Shown here: piece by piece, positions 35,635 to 44,600 of the stretch
Layout: each line of letters begins with the position of its first letter
Position numbering within the stretch: position 1 is the stretch's first letter
From: Lachnospiraceae bacterium
Lineage (GTDB): Bacteria; Bacillota; Clostridia; Lachnospirales; Lachnospiraceae
NCBI GenBank assembly: GCA_017619635.1
Contig: JAFZRZ010000040.1
Location: 124,001-188,000 of the forward strand
Direction: 5' to 3'
Length of the DNA stretch: 64,000 nt
Made by a program: the position numbers and the translations under genes
Notes under the pieces: generated by a model
Seen by the model: the letters and a program-made list of their open reading frames with translations, nothing else
The model's database searches: none
Told to the model about the DNA's origin: nothing

Positions 35635-35978
35635 CAGAAATTATTCCCGTTCCAGCCCCAGTCCGGCGTTGCCGAATATTTGATATACATATGATCAGGT
35701 GCTATACCCAGCACATCTCCGAATATCTTTGTTATCTGGGCAGTCATCTTCGAAAAAGCTTCCCTGTTGGGACCGCCAAATAACCTTACCTCGATATAAG
35801 CCATGGGCTGGCTGTTATCTCCTCTGAAGTAGAGATGATAATTATCCTCAAAACCTGTCATGAGCCAGTTCTCACTCTTACCCGGTATCAGGGATATGGC
35901 CTGACCTAGTCTTGTCTTTAATTCTTCTTCCTGTTCTTTTGAAATGCTGACACTTACTTTTGAATCAATAAACGGCAT
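35634..35978 (-). CDS. MIF/phenylpyruvate tautomerase-family protein
   Basis: Homologue of eukaryotic macrophage migration inhibitory factor. The 114-residue protein starts MPFID, so Pro2 becomes the catalytic N-terminus after Met removal. Lys in GKSEN matches MIF Lys32, and the C-terminal PDHMYIKY and WGWNGNNF match the human PDRVYINY and VGWNNSTF. AAAGGAGG lies just before ATG 35978; an in-frame start at 36023 would bury the proline and is rejected. The protein should be a trimeric tautomerase. Its stop overlaps the kinase start. The natural substrate is unknown, and an effect on the host is only a speculation from homology. Confidence 0.9.
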   Translation of the reverse strand: MPFIDSKVSVSISKEQEEELKTRLGQAISLIPGKSENWLMTGFEDNYHLYFRGDNSQPMAYIEVRLFGGPNREAFSKMTAQITKIFGDVLGIAPDHMYIKYSATPDWGWNGNNF

Positions 35979-36000
35979 GATGTAACCTCCTTTAATCAAA

Positions 36001-36267
36001 CTATATCCAGCTGTAATCTCCACCAGTAACAGCCAGGCTTAACAGTGTATCATATTTTTCGACATCCTCACCCTCTAACATACTTATGAGCTTTGCAGCC
36101 TCGTGAGCTTTAGGCATCTCTTCATCGGGTCCTATCTCCATATTTACTTCCTCACCGCAATACGGACATACAAGTGACGGTGCAATGCGAAGATCAAGAA
36201 ATCTGTTGCCACAGTCACTGCACTCATAAAACCCGCATCTTTCAGTATCATCCGGTACGTAATACAT
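36001..36267 (-). CDS. Small zinc-ribbon protein
   Basis: The 88-residue protein carries two CxxC pairs (CSDCG and CPYCG) about 17 residues apart, a rubredoxin-like zinc ribbon, preceded by one further Cys. The C-terminal half is acidic and helical. There is no signal peptide. I do not recognise a named family. It lies between the MIF-like gene and a small membrane protein with gaps of a few bases, so all three are probably co-transcribed. Confidence 0.75.
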   Translation of the reverse strand: MYYVPDDTERCGFYECSDCGNRFLDLRIAPSLVCPYCGEEVNMEIGPDEEMPKAHEAAKLISMLEGEDVEKYDTLLSLAVTGGDYSWI

Positions 36268-36269
36268 CT

Positions 36270-36518
36270 CTAATTCCCCTTCTTTTTGCTTATTAATCCC
36301 GTAATTATCCGGCAGATAATCCCCAAAACAGTCATTATGAAACCTGTTGTTGTAAGAGCATTTCCGATACCCATATTTATGGAATACTGTATCTGCATCT
36401 CAACAGTAGGATCCTGATAAGGAATGCCTGCTTTGATCACAAGATAGTATAGACCGATGATGAGCATTATCAGTCCTGCAATGATAAAAGATGTCATTAG
36501 ACTTTTTATCTTATTCAT
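36270..36518 (-). CDS. Small two-helix membrane protein, function unknown
   Basis: An 82-residue protein with hydrophobic helices at about residues 9-28 and 50-72 and a basic C-terminus (ISKKKGN). No motif suggests a function. It starts one base after the stop of the exported protein upstream and is followed after two bases by the zinc-ribbon gene, which supports it being real. Confidence 0.68.
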   Translation of the reverse strand: MNKIKSLMTSFIIAGLIMLIIGLYYLVIKAGIPYQDPTVEMQIQYSINMGIGNALTTTGFIMTVLGIICRIITGLISKKKGN

Positions 36519-36519
36519 T

Positions 36520-37590
36520 TTATTCTCCCGTTATCGCCGTCCAGTCCGAGCGATCAAATTCTTGATTTGTGATCATGTTCTTAAGCGTTCTCTCATATGC
36601 TTCTTTATTCGTTTCTATTGAATCTATCTCATAATACGGATGCTCTATCATTTCATCATACGGATCAGAGCATTCATAACAAAAAAGTGATGTGATAATC
36701 TCATACGTACCGTCTTCTTTGTATTCAAAGACCGCATAGGATACAGAATCGTCGTAAAGATATTTCTGGACCATTCTTCCGTTCTTTAGCGGATAGTTAA
36801 AACAAGTCATTTCAATGCTGTCTATATACCAGCATCTTATATTTCCGTCTTTGTAATCATAAACAGCATTTAAGTATCCCGGATCATTTACTGTCTGTAT
36901 TATAAGCTCATCTTCTCCATCCTTATCTATATCCAGAAACATATATTCATAATCATCGGTATCATTTATAAAATCAGGTATATAGAGCTCATTTTCTTTA
37001 TCAACGCACGATCTGTCCCCATTAATAAAACCAAAGAAAGCTTCATGGATCTCCTGATTCATAATATCGTTATCAGCATGATCTTTATCTCTTCCCGGTA
37101 CTTCAGGACCGTTATACTTAAGAGCTCCATCAGAGAATTCCAATATACCCAGTTTGGACTGATCATTGTCTTTTCGTCCAAACTTTCCTTTTCTTATGTA
37201 CATCGTATTATCTTCGATAGAATCTATCCAGTAATCATAATCTCCACGTTCCTGAAGTTCATAGCCCTGTTCATTCTTTATATCGTATACAAAGATGCCG
37301 GTCGAAACTATGCCGCTTCCGTGAGTAACACTGGTACAGAGATCCTTTCTCCCATCACCCGTTACATCAAAATAGTAATAACCCGGGTAAATGAACCTGC
37401 CCATTTGCACCGTATGTTCATCTATATAGTCCCAGAAATCATCTATCACATCCTGTCCGACATCGGCAGCCGTCACCATATTCTGGTCTTTGGAAAAATT
37501 TATATATGATCCTATGCCTTTTGTCGGATGATTTGATAAGCCGTATAACGTTATCAGGAGTGGGATCATAAAAACTACATTCTCATTCAT
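36520..37590 (-). CDS. Exported protein with EF-hand-like acidic loops, function unknown
   Basis: The 356-residue protein begins with a short hydrophobic segment (about residues 5-18) that may be a signal or anchor. Two loops, FDVTGDGRKDL and LDIDKDGEDELII, match the D-x-D-x-D-G pattern of calcium-binding dockerin/FG-GAP-like repeats, and similar segments occur in proteins annotated VCBS-repeat. The ribosome binding site is weak and the true start could lie slightly elsewhere. I see no enzyme motif. Confidence 0.68.
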   Translation of the reverse strand: MNENVVFMIPLLITLYGLSNHPTKGIGSYINFSKDQNMVTAADVGQDVIDDFWDYIDEHTVQMGRFIYPGYYYFDVTGDGRKDLCTSVTHGSGIVSTGIFVYDIKNEQGYELQERGDYDYWIDSIEDNTMYIRKGKFGRKDNDQSKLGILEFSDGALKYNGPEVPGRDKDHADNDIMNQEIHEAFFGFINGDRSCVDKENELYIPDFINDTDDYEYMFLDIDKDGEDELIIQTVNDPGYLNAVYDYKDGNIRCWYIDSIEMTCFNYPLKNGRMVQKYLYDDSVSYAVFEYKEDGTYEIITSLFCYECSDPYDEMIEHPYYEIDSIETNKEAYERTLKNMITNQEFDRSDWTAITGE

Positions 37591-37605
37591 TGTACATACC
37601 TAAAT

Positions 37606-38220
37606 TCAGAAAGAATCAGTATCCATCTTTGAAACAGCAATGGCACATCCCATGGCTATCTTTCCTGCCTCATCTTTGGGTGCTCCCGCCTTCAAAGCGA
37701 TGATCAGCATATTTTGAAGAACTATTCCGAAAAGAATGGGATATTCAGAAGGAGACTTGCAGTATTTTGAAGTCATGTTTTCATATATGCCATCCCAGCA
37801 CTGTTTAACCTCATTAAAAATGTTCTGTGGTTCAAGACCGCCTACAGTCATGTCCTCACCACCTACATTTTTGGCAAAATCAGACACCATTTTTAAGATG
37901 TCTTCGTTAGAGAGATTTACTATTGCATTGCATAAACCTATGACACTGTTTTTATTCTCAAGAAGATACTTATTTACATCGTCTCCAAAATAGAATTTCT
38001 TTCTATCTTTTGTTTCAACAATCACAAAGCATTTATTTTCACCTATGACAGCCTGATGGCATGCGTATCCGGCGAGAGACGAAGAAAATATGAGTGCCTT
38101 TCTTATATCCAGACCTTTATCCGTTGTAAAGACATGCTTTAGCATTTCAATTATATGACCTGCATCCTGACAAAGCCTTTTAACGATTTTCTCTTCACTT
38201 TCCTTCTTTGAAAAAAACAT
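37606..38220 (-). CDS. Cytoplasmic protein of unknown function
   Basis: A 204-residue protein with no signal peptide; it has an amphipathic helical N-terminus and three cysteines spread through the chain. GAGGAG lies just before the ATG. It has no motif I recognise. Neighbouring genes encode exported or membrane proteins, so it may be their cytoplasmic partner or simply accessory. Confidence 0.68.
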   Translation of the reverse strand: MFFSKKESEEKIVKRLCQDAGHIIEMLKHVFTTDKGLDIRKALIFSSSLAGYACHQAVIGENKCFVIVETKDRKKFYFGDDVNKYLLENKNSVIGLCNAIVNLSNEDILKMVSDFAKNVGGEDMTVGGLEPQNIFNEVKQCWDGIYENMTSKYCKSPSEYPILFGIVLQNMLIIALKAGAPKDEAGKIAMGCAIAVSKMDTDSF

Positions 38221-38254
38221 GAATTCTCCTCATACTCCAGGCTGATAAATGATC

Positions 38255-38566
38255 TCAGTTTTCTTTTAAAACGATCTCAAATTCTTCTGCATACTTACCC
38301 GAATGACTCTCATCATCATAGATGAATTTAAACGTGTTATCATCGATCCATTCAACTCTAAAGCTTACTTCTTCATTAAAACCTCTGCCCGGATATTTCC
38401 AGACACTGTCACCATTGTATTCTATACTTGGTCTGCTCACGAAATCGTACTTTACTATGATCTTATTATCCCTGTTTGGTGAAACAAAAGTTGCACTTCT
38501 GTTACCGCAGGCTGTGATCATACATGAAAGGATACAGACACATATCAGATAGATTGATCTCTTCAT
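38255..38566 (-). CDS. Small lipoprotein of unknown function
   Basis: The 103-residue protein has a signal peptide ending in the lipobox ITAC (Cys about 21). The remaining 80 residues look beta-rich (alternating hydrophobic residues, many aromatic), similar to single-domain lipoproteins of unknown function. The predicted binding site GGAGAG is about 12 bases away, weak but acceptable. Confidence 0.7.
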   Translation of the reverse strand: MKRSIYLICVCILSCMITACGNRSATFVSPNRDNKIIVKYDFVSRPSIEYNGDSVWKYPGRGFNEEVSFRVEWIDDNTFKFIYDDESHSGKYAEEFEIVLKEN

Positions 38567-38598
38567 ACAACTGTTAGACTCTCCAATACTTATTCTCC

Positions 38599-39138
38599 TT
38601 AGGATCTGCCTGACTTTTCCTGCATCATTAAAACAGCTTTTTCAAGTGATACGCAATCTGCGAATCTGTTCGGCCACATCATGTCATTATAGTATTCACA
38701 TGTTGTCTTTTTATTCATGTAGTCATTATCAAACGTAGAATTCGTCCCTTCAGGTATTATGACCTTATATCCTCTGTCAAATGCAGACTTAACAGTCGCA
38801 TCTATACAGAAGTTGGTCTGCAGTCCAACGATAATAAGAGTATCTTCTTTTTCATTTTCAAGGTAACTTGTGAATTCTTTGTTTCCAAAACAGCTGTTGA
38901 CTGTTTTTATATATATCTTTTCGTTCTTTTCAGGTGTTACCTGATCAGCTATCTCAAACTCCTCATCTCCGACAGAAAAGCCCGTTCCCGGTCCGTCATC
39001 ATGCTGTACATAGATAACCTCTATTCCGTTATCTCTTGCTGTATCTATTATCTTAACGGTATTACTTATAAATGTATTAAAATCATAGAGTCTGTCATCC
39101 GTGATACCTTTTTGTATATCAACAACGATCAGTTTCAT
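38599..39138 (-). CDS. Isochorismatase-family cysteine hydrolase
   Basis: Cytoplasmic hydrolase of 179 residues, probably a nicotinamidase-like amidase. The catalytic triad is visible: Asp in LIVVDIQKG, Lys in YIKTVNSCFGNKEF and Cys in LQTNFCIDATVKSAFDRG. AAAGGAGG precedes the ATG. The substrate cannot be assigned; the family includes nicotinamidases, N-carbamoylsarcosine amidases and isochorismatases. Confidence 0.88.
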   Translation of the reverse strand: MKLIVVDIQKGITDDRLYDFNTFISNTVKIIDTARDNGIEVIYVQHDDGPGTGFSVGDEEFEIADQVTPEKNEKIYIKTVNSCFGNKEFTSYLENEKEDTLIIVGLQTNFCIDATVKSAFDRGYKVIIPEGTNSTFDNDYMNKKTTCEYYNDMMWPNRFADCVSLEKAVLMMQEKSGRS

Positions 39139-39150
39139 TGAAGTCCTCCT

Positions 39151-39636
39151 TTAGATCTTTAGCCCTCTTATATAATAGCGGTCATCACCAACAGTATATT
39201 TAGTCTTTACAAATCCGTTTCTCTCGTAGAATCTGGCCGCATTTTCATTCTCATTCTGAACCTCTATAACAAGAGGTCTTTTTCCAAACTCCTGATATAT
39301 TCTGTCTATAGCTTCATTAAGTATCGCAGTCCCCAGCCCCTGTCCCCTGTATGACTTATCTATCACAAAGAACATTAGCCTGTAGAACGGGATATTTTGA
39401 ACCTCCAAAGGATCAGCATCACCTGATATGCCTTCACCTATCATGATCGTTGCTATATATCTGTCATCGTACTTAGCCAGATATGCATGACCTATAAGAT
39501 CATTCTCTGCCCCATATCTTAAAGTTGATATAAGCGTATCTACATCTTCAACAAAGCTGTATGGTATATCGGATCTGTCTATATCATAAGCCTTCTGACA
39601 GTTATCAAAAGACATCTCTTCCAGTGTTATATTCAT
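39151..39636 (-). CDS. GNAT-family N-acetyltransferase
   Basis: Acetyl-CoA-dependent N-acetyltransferase of 161 residues. The acetyl-CoA loop is SYRGQGLGTAIL, followed by VQNENENAARFYERNGF. I use ATG 39636 because GGGGGAAG lies a few bases upstream; the longer frame from 39687 overlaps the previous gene. The acceptor is unknown. Confidence 0.85.
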   Translation of the reverse strand: MNITLEEMSFDNCQKAYDIDRSDIPYSFVEDVDTLISTLRYGAENDLIGHAYLAKYDDRYIATIMIGEGISGDADPLEVQNIPFYRLMFFVIDKSYRGQGLGTAILNEAIDRIYQEFGKRPLVIEVQNENENAARFYERNGFVKTKYTVGDDRYYIRGLKI

Positions 39637-39659
39637 TACTTCCCCCGTATATCGATTGA

Positions 39660-40241
39660 TCACTTTATAGTGCCGCCCCGATAGCATATGATACGTCTGG
39701 TATCGGGATTAGCAAATATGCCGCTGTATTCGCTTCCTGTTCCCGCGGGATCATATACCATGACCGTATACTCATCAACAGGCATATCCGTTATCAGATC
39801 AAGAAAGTCGCCGCTTTTAAAATCATTCAGTGTATATCCGTCATTTAATGCATTGATATCCCTAACTTTGATACCGTAATAATGTGCTCTCCCGTATTTC
39901 TTTTCATTTTCGTCTTCTGATGAAAGATTATATTCGTTCACAAGCTCTTCAATATAGTTATCATACTCCTCATCACTCAAAGAGAAACTGTATGCATCTA
40001 TACCACCAAGAATGCCGATATGCCTTCTTATACATTTAAAATCATATGCACCTTTTGGATCGCCATGATATAGCACATAACCATTGTCTTTTTTATACTT
40101 ATCAAAATCCGAATACGATATTGTTCTGCATGAAAATATGAACCAACCAAACAGTACTGATATGATAACCAGACTAATGATAAGTTTCTTATGTATTCTT
40201 TTTAGCTCAGACTTTTCAGAGTTCCCTTTAAGATCAGTCAT
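39660..40241 (-). CDS. Single-pass membrane protein of unknown function
   Basis: The 193-residue protein has a basic N-terminus, one membrane segment (about residues 20-40) and a 150-residue acidic extracytoplasmic domain rich in Y and D. GAGG precedes the ATG. It is one of three consecutive single-pass exported proteins (with 40269-40685 and 40709-41437), suggesting one accessory envelope unit. No family was recognised. Confidence 0.65.
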   Translation of the reverse strand: MTDLKGNSEKSELKRIHKKLIISLVIISVLFGWFIFSCRTISYSDFDKYKKDNGYVLYHGDPKGAYDFKCIRRHIGILGGIDAYSFSLSDEEYDNYIEELVNEYNLSSEDENEKKYGRAHYYGIKVRDINALNDGYTLNDFKSGDFLDLITDMPVDEYTVMVYDPAGTGSEYSGIFANPDTRRIICYRGGTIK

Positions 40242-40268
40242 CCAAACCTCGTTTTTTATATTGATAAG

Positions 40269-40685
40269 CTATTCCCGTATCGTCCTTGTTCTTAAGTTGA
40301 TAGTAACAGCTTCATTTATCTTTACGGATTCATCACCTTTTTTTCCCTTGGCATCAATAAAGATGATCGTTTTATTATGTCCGTCCTTCACATCCACTTT
40401 TATGCTTCTGTCACTGTCACATTCAAGTTCGATCTGTTCATATATCTCTTTTATCCTTGCATAGGCAAACATCACTTTTTCGTTTGCTTTGTCGCTTACT
40501 CCGAATATACTTCTTTCCTCTATGGAGATTGTCATCATGTCTGTACTCTTAGCAGCATTCGATGCTATATGTATCTCCACCTTTGGATTCTCATAATAGA
40601 ACTGCTCCAGTAAAAGGAATGCCATGATTATTATAAGGATCGGGATCAATAATGATAGAATTATACCTTTGTCTGTTTTCTTCAT
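40269..40685 (-). CDS. Single-pass membrane protein of unknown function
   Basis: The 138-residue protein has a long N-terminal hydrophobic helix (about residues 8-27) and a small beta-rich outer domain, where charged residues alternate with hydrophobic ones (VEIHIAS, KVDVKDG, IIFIDAKG). No motif is recognised. It follows the NTF2-like-candidate gene by 23 bases. Confidence 0.65.
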   Translation of the reverse strand: MKKTDKGIILSLLIPILIIIMAFLLLEQFYYENPKVEIHIASNAAKSTDMMTISIEERSIFGVSDKANEKVMFAYARIKEIYEQIELECDSDRSIKVDVKDGHNKTIIFIDAKGKKGDESVKINEAVTINLRTRTIRE

Positions 40686-40708
40686 AACTTAAGCTGTTTC
40701 CTCTGTGA

Positions 40709-41437
40709 TCATCTTGCTGAAAATATCATCCATTTTCCGTTTTCTTTCTGCATGAACAGATTCAGATTCTTGTGTGGTCTTTCAGAACCTATATCAATGT
40801 AATATGTCAGATTAACAACCGTAAAATCACGTCCCATTATGTTTGCCTGAGTTGCTTTGGTTATACCGTAACTTGTCTCGAGTACAGGTTGTTCGATCAT
40901 GTTCAACTGCTGTATGATAAGATCTACCGACGATGTCATAGTCGCATATTCCTCATCGGCATTTTCGTGCTCTTCTAAGAGCCTGCTGTCTGCTTTTGTT
41001 ATGTATTTTTTCGTTTCATCAGCATCTCTTTTGACCAGCATCGCATACAGGAAATCATTTATAGTCTTTTCAAAATCCTTCTTACCGTTTGCATTTCCGT
41101 AAGCTTCCTGCATTATGTAATAATCCATACTCATCCCTGTAACCTTATAATACATAAGTTCAGGTTCTGAAGGGTCGGAAACGAGTTCAACATTTACAGA
41201 CTTAAGAGCTTTGCTGTCTTCTTCGGTAAAGGTCTGTGCACTTACAGAATCACCTTCTATGTCAATAGTGCCTTCACCTATCAACACACGATCGTTATTC
41301 CCCTTCACAAGACCATCCATAAACGACTTAAATCCGTCACTTGAAGAATACAAAACCACAGAAAGTGTAAGTATCGCTATAGGTACTCCGAATATAATGG
41401 CTACTACCTTTGACATTTTATCAAAAAGTTTATTCAT
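40709..41437 (-). CDS. Exported single-pass protein, possible NTF2-like outer domain
   Basis: The 242-residue protein has a membrane segment at about residues 10-30 and an extracytoplasmic domain. The final 100 residues (NDFLYAMLVKRD through KENGKWMIFSAR) have the pattern of DUF4878/NTF2-like lipoprotein domains, where a short helix pair precedes a sheet ending in GKW. This is a weak pattern match. It is the first gene of the minus-strand accessory run and diverges from the large HD-GYP gene. Confidence 0.65.
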   Translation of the reverse strand: MNKLFDKMSKVVAIIFGVPIAILTLSVVLYSSSDGFKSFMDGLVKGNNDRVLIGEGTIDIEGDSVSAQTFTEEDSKALKSVNVELVSDPSEPELMYYKVTGMSMDYYIMQEAYGNANGKKDFEKTINDFLYAMLVKRDADETKKYITKADSRLLEEHENADEEYATMTSSVDLIIQQLNMIEQPVLETSYGITKATQANIMGRDFTVVNLTYYIDIGSERPHKNLNLFMQKENGKWMIFSAR

Positions 41438-41607
41438 ATCATTTTCTCGAAATAAAAAAGATTAACTGATTCTACGGTTTTACTGGTTTTATCTTACTCA
41501 AAATTGCATTTATCCGCAACTATAATCATACCATTTTAAGGCTTGTGAATACATTATCTGTCGAAAATATACTAGTATGTCAAATTGAAAAATTATCATA
41601 TGAAAAC

Positions 41608-41636
41608 TTTTCAACAACACTGCTGTTTGATATAAT
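41608..41636 (+). promoter_or_regulatory. Promoter of the ECF-S/propeller/HD-GYP operon
   Basis: TTTTCA (41608-41613), a 17-base spacer and TATAAT (41631-41636), the latter as an extended TGATATAAT, lie 30 bases before the start. The 229-base gap also holds a 10-base palindrome ATACTAGTAT (41569-41578); nothing else recognisable is seen. Confidence 0.65.
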
Positions 41637-41666
41637 TATGCTGAAGGTTATTGAAGGGTGAAAAAT

Positions 41667-44600
41667 ATGAATAAATGGAAAACTTGGCAGATTGTCCTGT
41701 TTGTAGCTATGTGTGTATGTATGAACATATGTGGAAAGCTCTTAGCGGTCTGGTTACAACTACCGCTGTGGGCTGATTCGTTCGGAACCGCACTGTGCGC
41801 TTATATTGCCGGTCCTGTATGTGGCGGCATGGTAGGCCTTACGGGTAATCTGGCTTATTGCATGATCAATCATATATCTGCAGCATATTCCATTACCAGT
41901 ATTGCACTGGGAATCATAGTGGGTGTTGCTGCGCGCAAAAGATGGTTTGATCAGTTTTACGGATTTATGAAGGCCGCTTCTTTGGCGATGCTCACGGCCC
42001 TGGTCGTATCTGTTCCGGTAAACATTCTTTTAAACAATGGTTATACCGGAAACAAATGGGGGGACGGAGTTATCGAATATCTCTTGACCAAAGAATGGTC
42101 TCCTTTTTTATGTTCTCTTTTGGGACAGCTTGCTATCGAATTTGCCGATAAGGTCCTTACTATCGCCGCAGTATATATCGTTATACTTATTAGGCGTTGG
42201 CGCAGAAAACATGATGCAGATAAAGCCACCTTACAGGGTAACGCTACCACGGCTGCCATGTTGCTTTTCGTATCACTCAGTCTAATTCTTGCTATACCTG
42301 TAAGAGCATACGCTGCAAATGAAAAAGAAACCATTGACTATAATGATTATGTTCAGAGTGTTTACAGCAGTAATAACGGACTTCCCTGTGGTGAAGCAAA
42401 TGATATAGCTCAGACCAATGACGGTGTTTTATGGATCGGTACTTATGCAGGTCTTTACCGCTATAACGGGCGAGAGTTCCGCTGGATAGACGACTATGAA
42501 TCTGTTAAAAACGTAAACTGCCTTTATGTTGATGAAGAAGGACGTTTATGGATCGGAACAAACGATAACGGACTTTCTATCGTTATCCGTGAAAAGATCG
42601 TAAATGTACTTGATCAGTCAAGCGGTCTTCCATCCGATTCTGTAAGAAGCATAATACGTGCAACGGACGGTTATTATTATATCGGAACGACCTCGAGCAT
42701 GCAGATCCTTATCATGAATAACGGTCTTAAGATAGCTAATACTCTTCCTGAGGTAAACTATGCCGACAGTATCACTGCCGATCAAAAAGGTCATGTTGCG
42801 GCTATATCTTCAGACGGAACACTTTATCTTATGAAGAATGGCGAAATAGTCAATTCCATGAGTCTGCCCGATGAAAATGAGCTGTTTAACTGCTGTGCCT
42901 TTTCACCTGACGGAAAGCTCATGGTCGGCTCATCCACCAATCATATTTACAGCTATAACATCTCTGATGATGACAGGTTTAAGATCGATAACGTGATCAC
43001 ATGTAAGGATGTATCAAGTATCAATAATCTTAACTACTTAAGTAACGGTACCCTGTTCATATCAACTGACAGCGGTGTTTCATATCTTGATTTCACCGGC
43101 TATCATGTTTTAAACACAAATGATTTTAATAACTCGATCGACAACATGCTCTATGACTATCAGGGTAACCTCTGGTTCACATCTTCCAGACTTGGACTCT
43201 TAAGGCTTGCCAAATCCCCTTTCAAGGATGTATATGGAGCCATAGGCATGGAAAGAAAAGTCGTAAATGCCATCGTATCTTGGCAGGACTGCTATTATAT
43301 CGGTACAGACAGCGGACTTAATATCGTTGACAGATCATGCCGTGAACAGATAGAAAATGAACTGTCTGAGCAACTCGACGGTAAGCGTATACGATGCATG
43401 CTGGTGGATAAGAAAAACCATCTTTGGATATGCACATACGGAAGCGGTCTTTTGGAATATGCTCCCAGTGGCGAACAGTGGGCATATAATGCAGATAACG
43501 GAAGTTTCGGTAACAGGGCACGTATTGTGACTGAACTTAACGACGGTACTATCTTGGCAGCCGGTGATTCAGGTATAAGCTTTATTAAAGATCATCAGGT
43601 GACCCAGACCATCCGTAATGAGGACGGGCTTATAAACTCCATGATTCTTACTCTTACCGAAAAAAGTGACGGTACTATCTTAGCCGGAACTGACGGAGAC
43701 GGCTTGGCTGTTCTTAAAAACGGTAAGGTTTCTGAGATCCTTTCAAGAGATGACGGTCTAAGCAGTGATGTCATTTTAAGGACTGTAAAAGATCCCAAAT
43801 CCGACGGTGTATTCATAGTTACCAGTAACAGCCTTTGTTACCTTGAACCCGAAGGAAACATCAGGATACTTGATAAATTCCCGTATTTTAATAACTACGA
43901 TATATTTGTAAAGGACGAAGATACTCTTTTTGTAATGTCAAGTGCCGGTATTTATGTTGTTGAGCGTGATGAGCTCGTTGAAGGCGGTGAAATCGCTTGG
44001 GAGCTCTTAGATGCAAGACGGGGTCTTGGTACTTCTCTTACAGCCAATTCATGGAATTATTACAATGGCAACAACGAATTGTTCCTTCCCTGTGATACAG
44101 GCGTCTATATCATAGATGTAGAAAAATACAACAGTGATATCCGTTCTTACAGAATGCAGCTTGCATCTGTCAGACTGGACGGTGTATTACAGCCTATCGA
44201 TCGTACAGGTGCTATAACCGTAGGTCAGGGTATTGACCGTATAGAACTTGGTCCCGAGATATTAAACTACACCATTCAGGAACCAAACGTAGGATATTTC
44301 CTTGAAGGTTATGATAATCAATGGACCATAGTTCCTCAGAACAGCCTTAACAACATCATCTACGTTAATCTCCCGGCAGGTAAATACACTTTCCATCTCG
44401 CAATATTCGACAGTGCCGGTGAAAAGGTTTTGGAAGAACGTAAATTTGATCTTGAAAAAGAAGGTGAGCTTTATGAACATACAGGCTTTATGGCATATAT
44501 GCTCGGTCTTCTCTCACTGTTCCTCATATGGTTCACATGGCTGATCGTACAAAGACAGATCAACCAGCAGCAGATAAAGCTTAACATGGCTAATGAAACG

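Noticed and set aside
41569..41578. Palindrome ATACTAGTAT as a strong operator
   Set aside because: A 10-base palindrome occurs often by chance in AT-rich DNA and no second copy was seen near the promoter.
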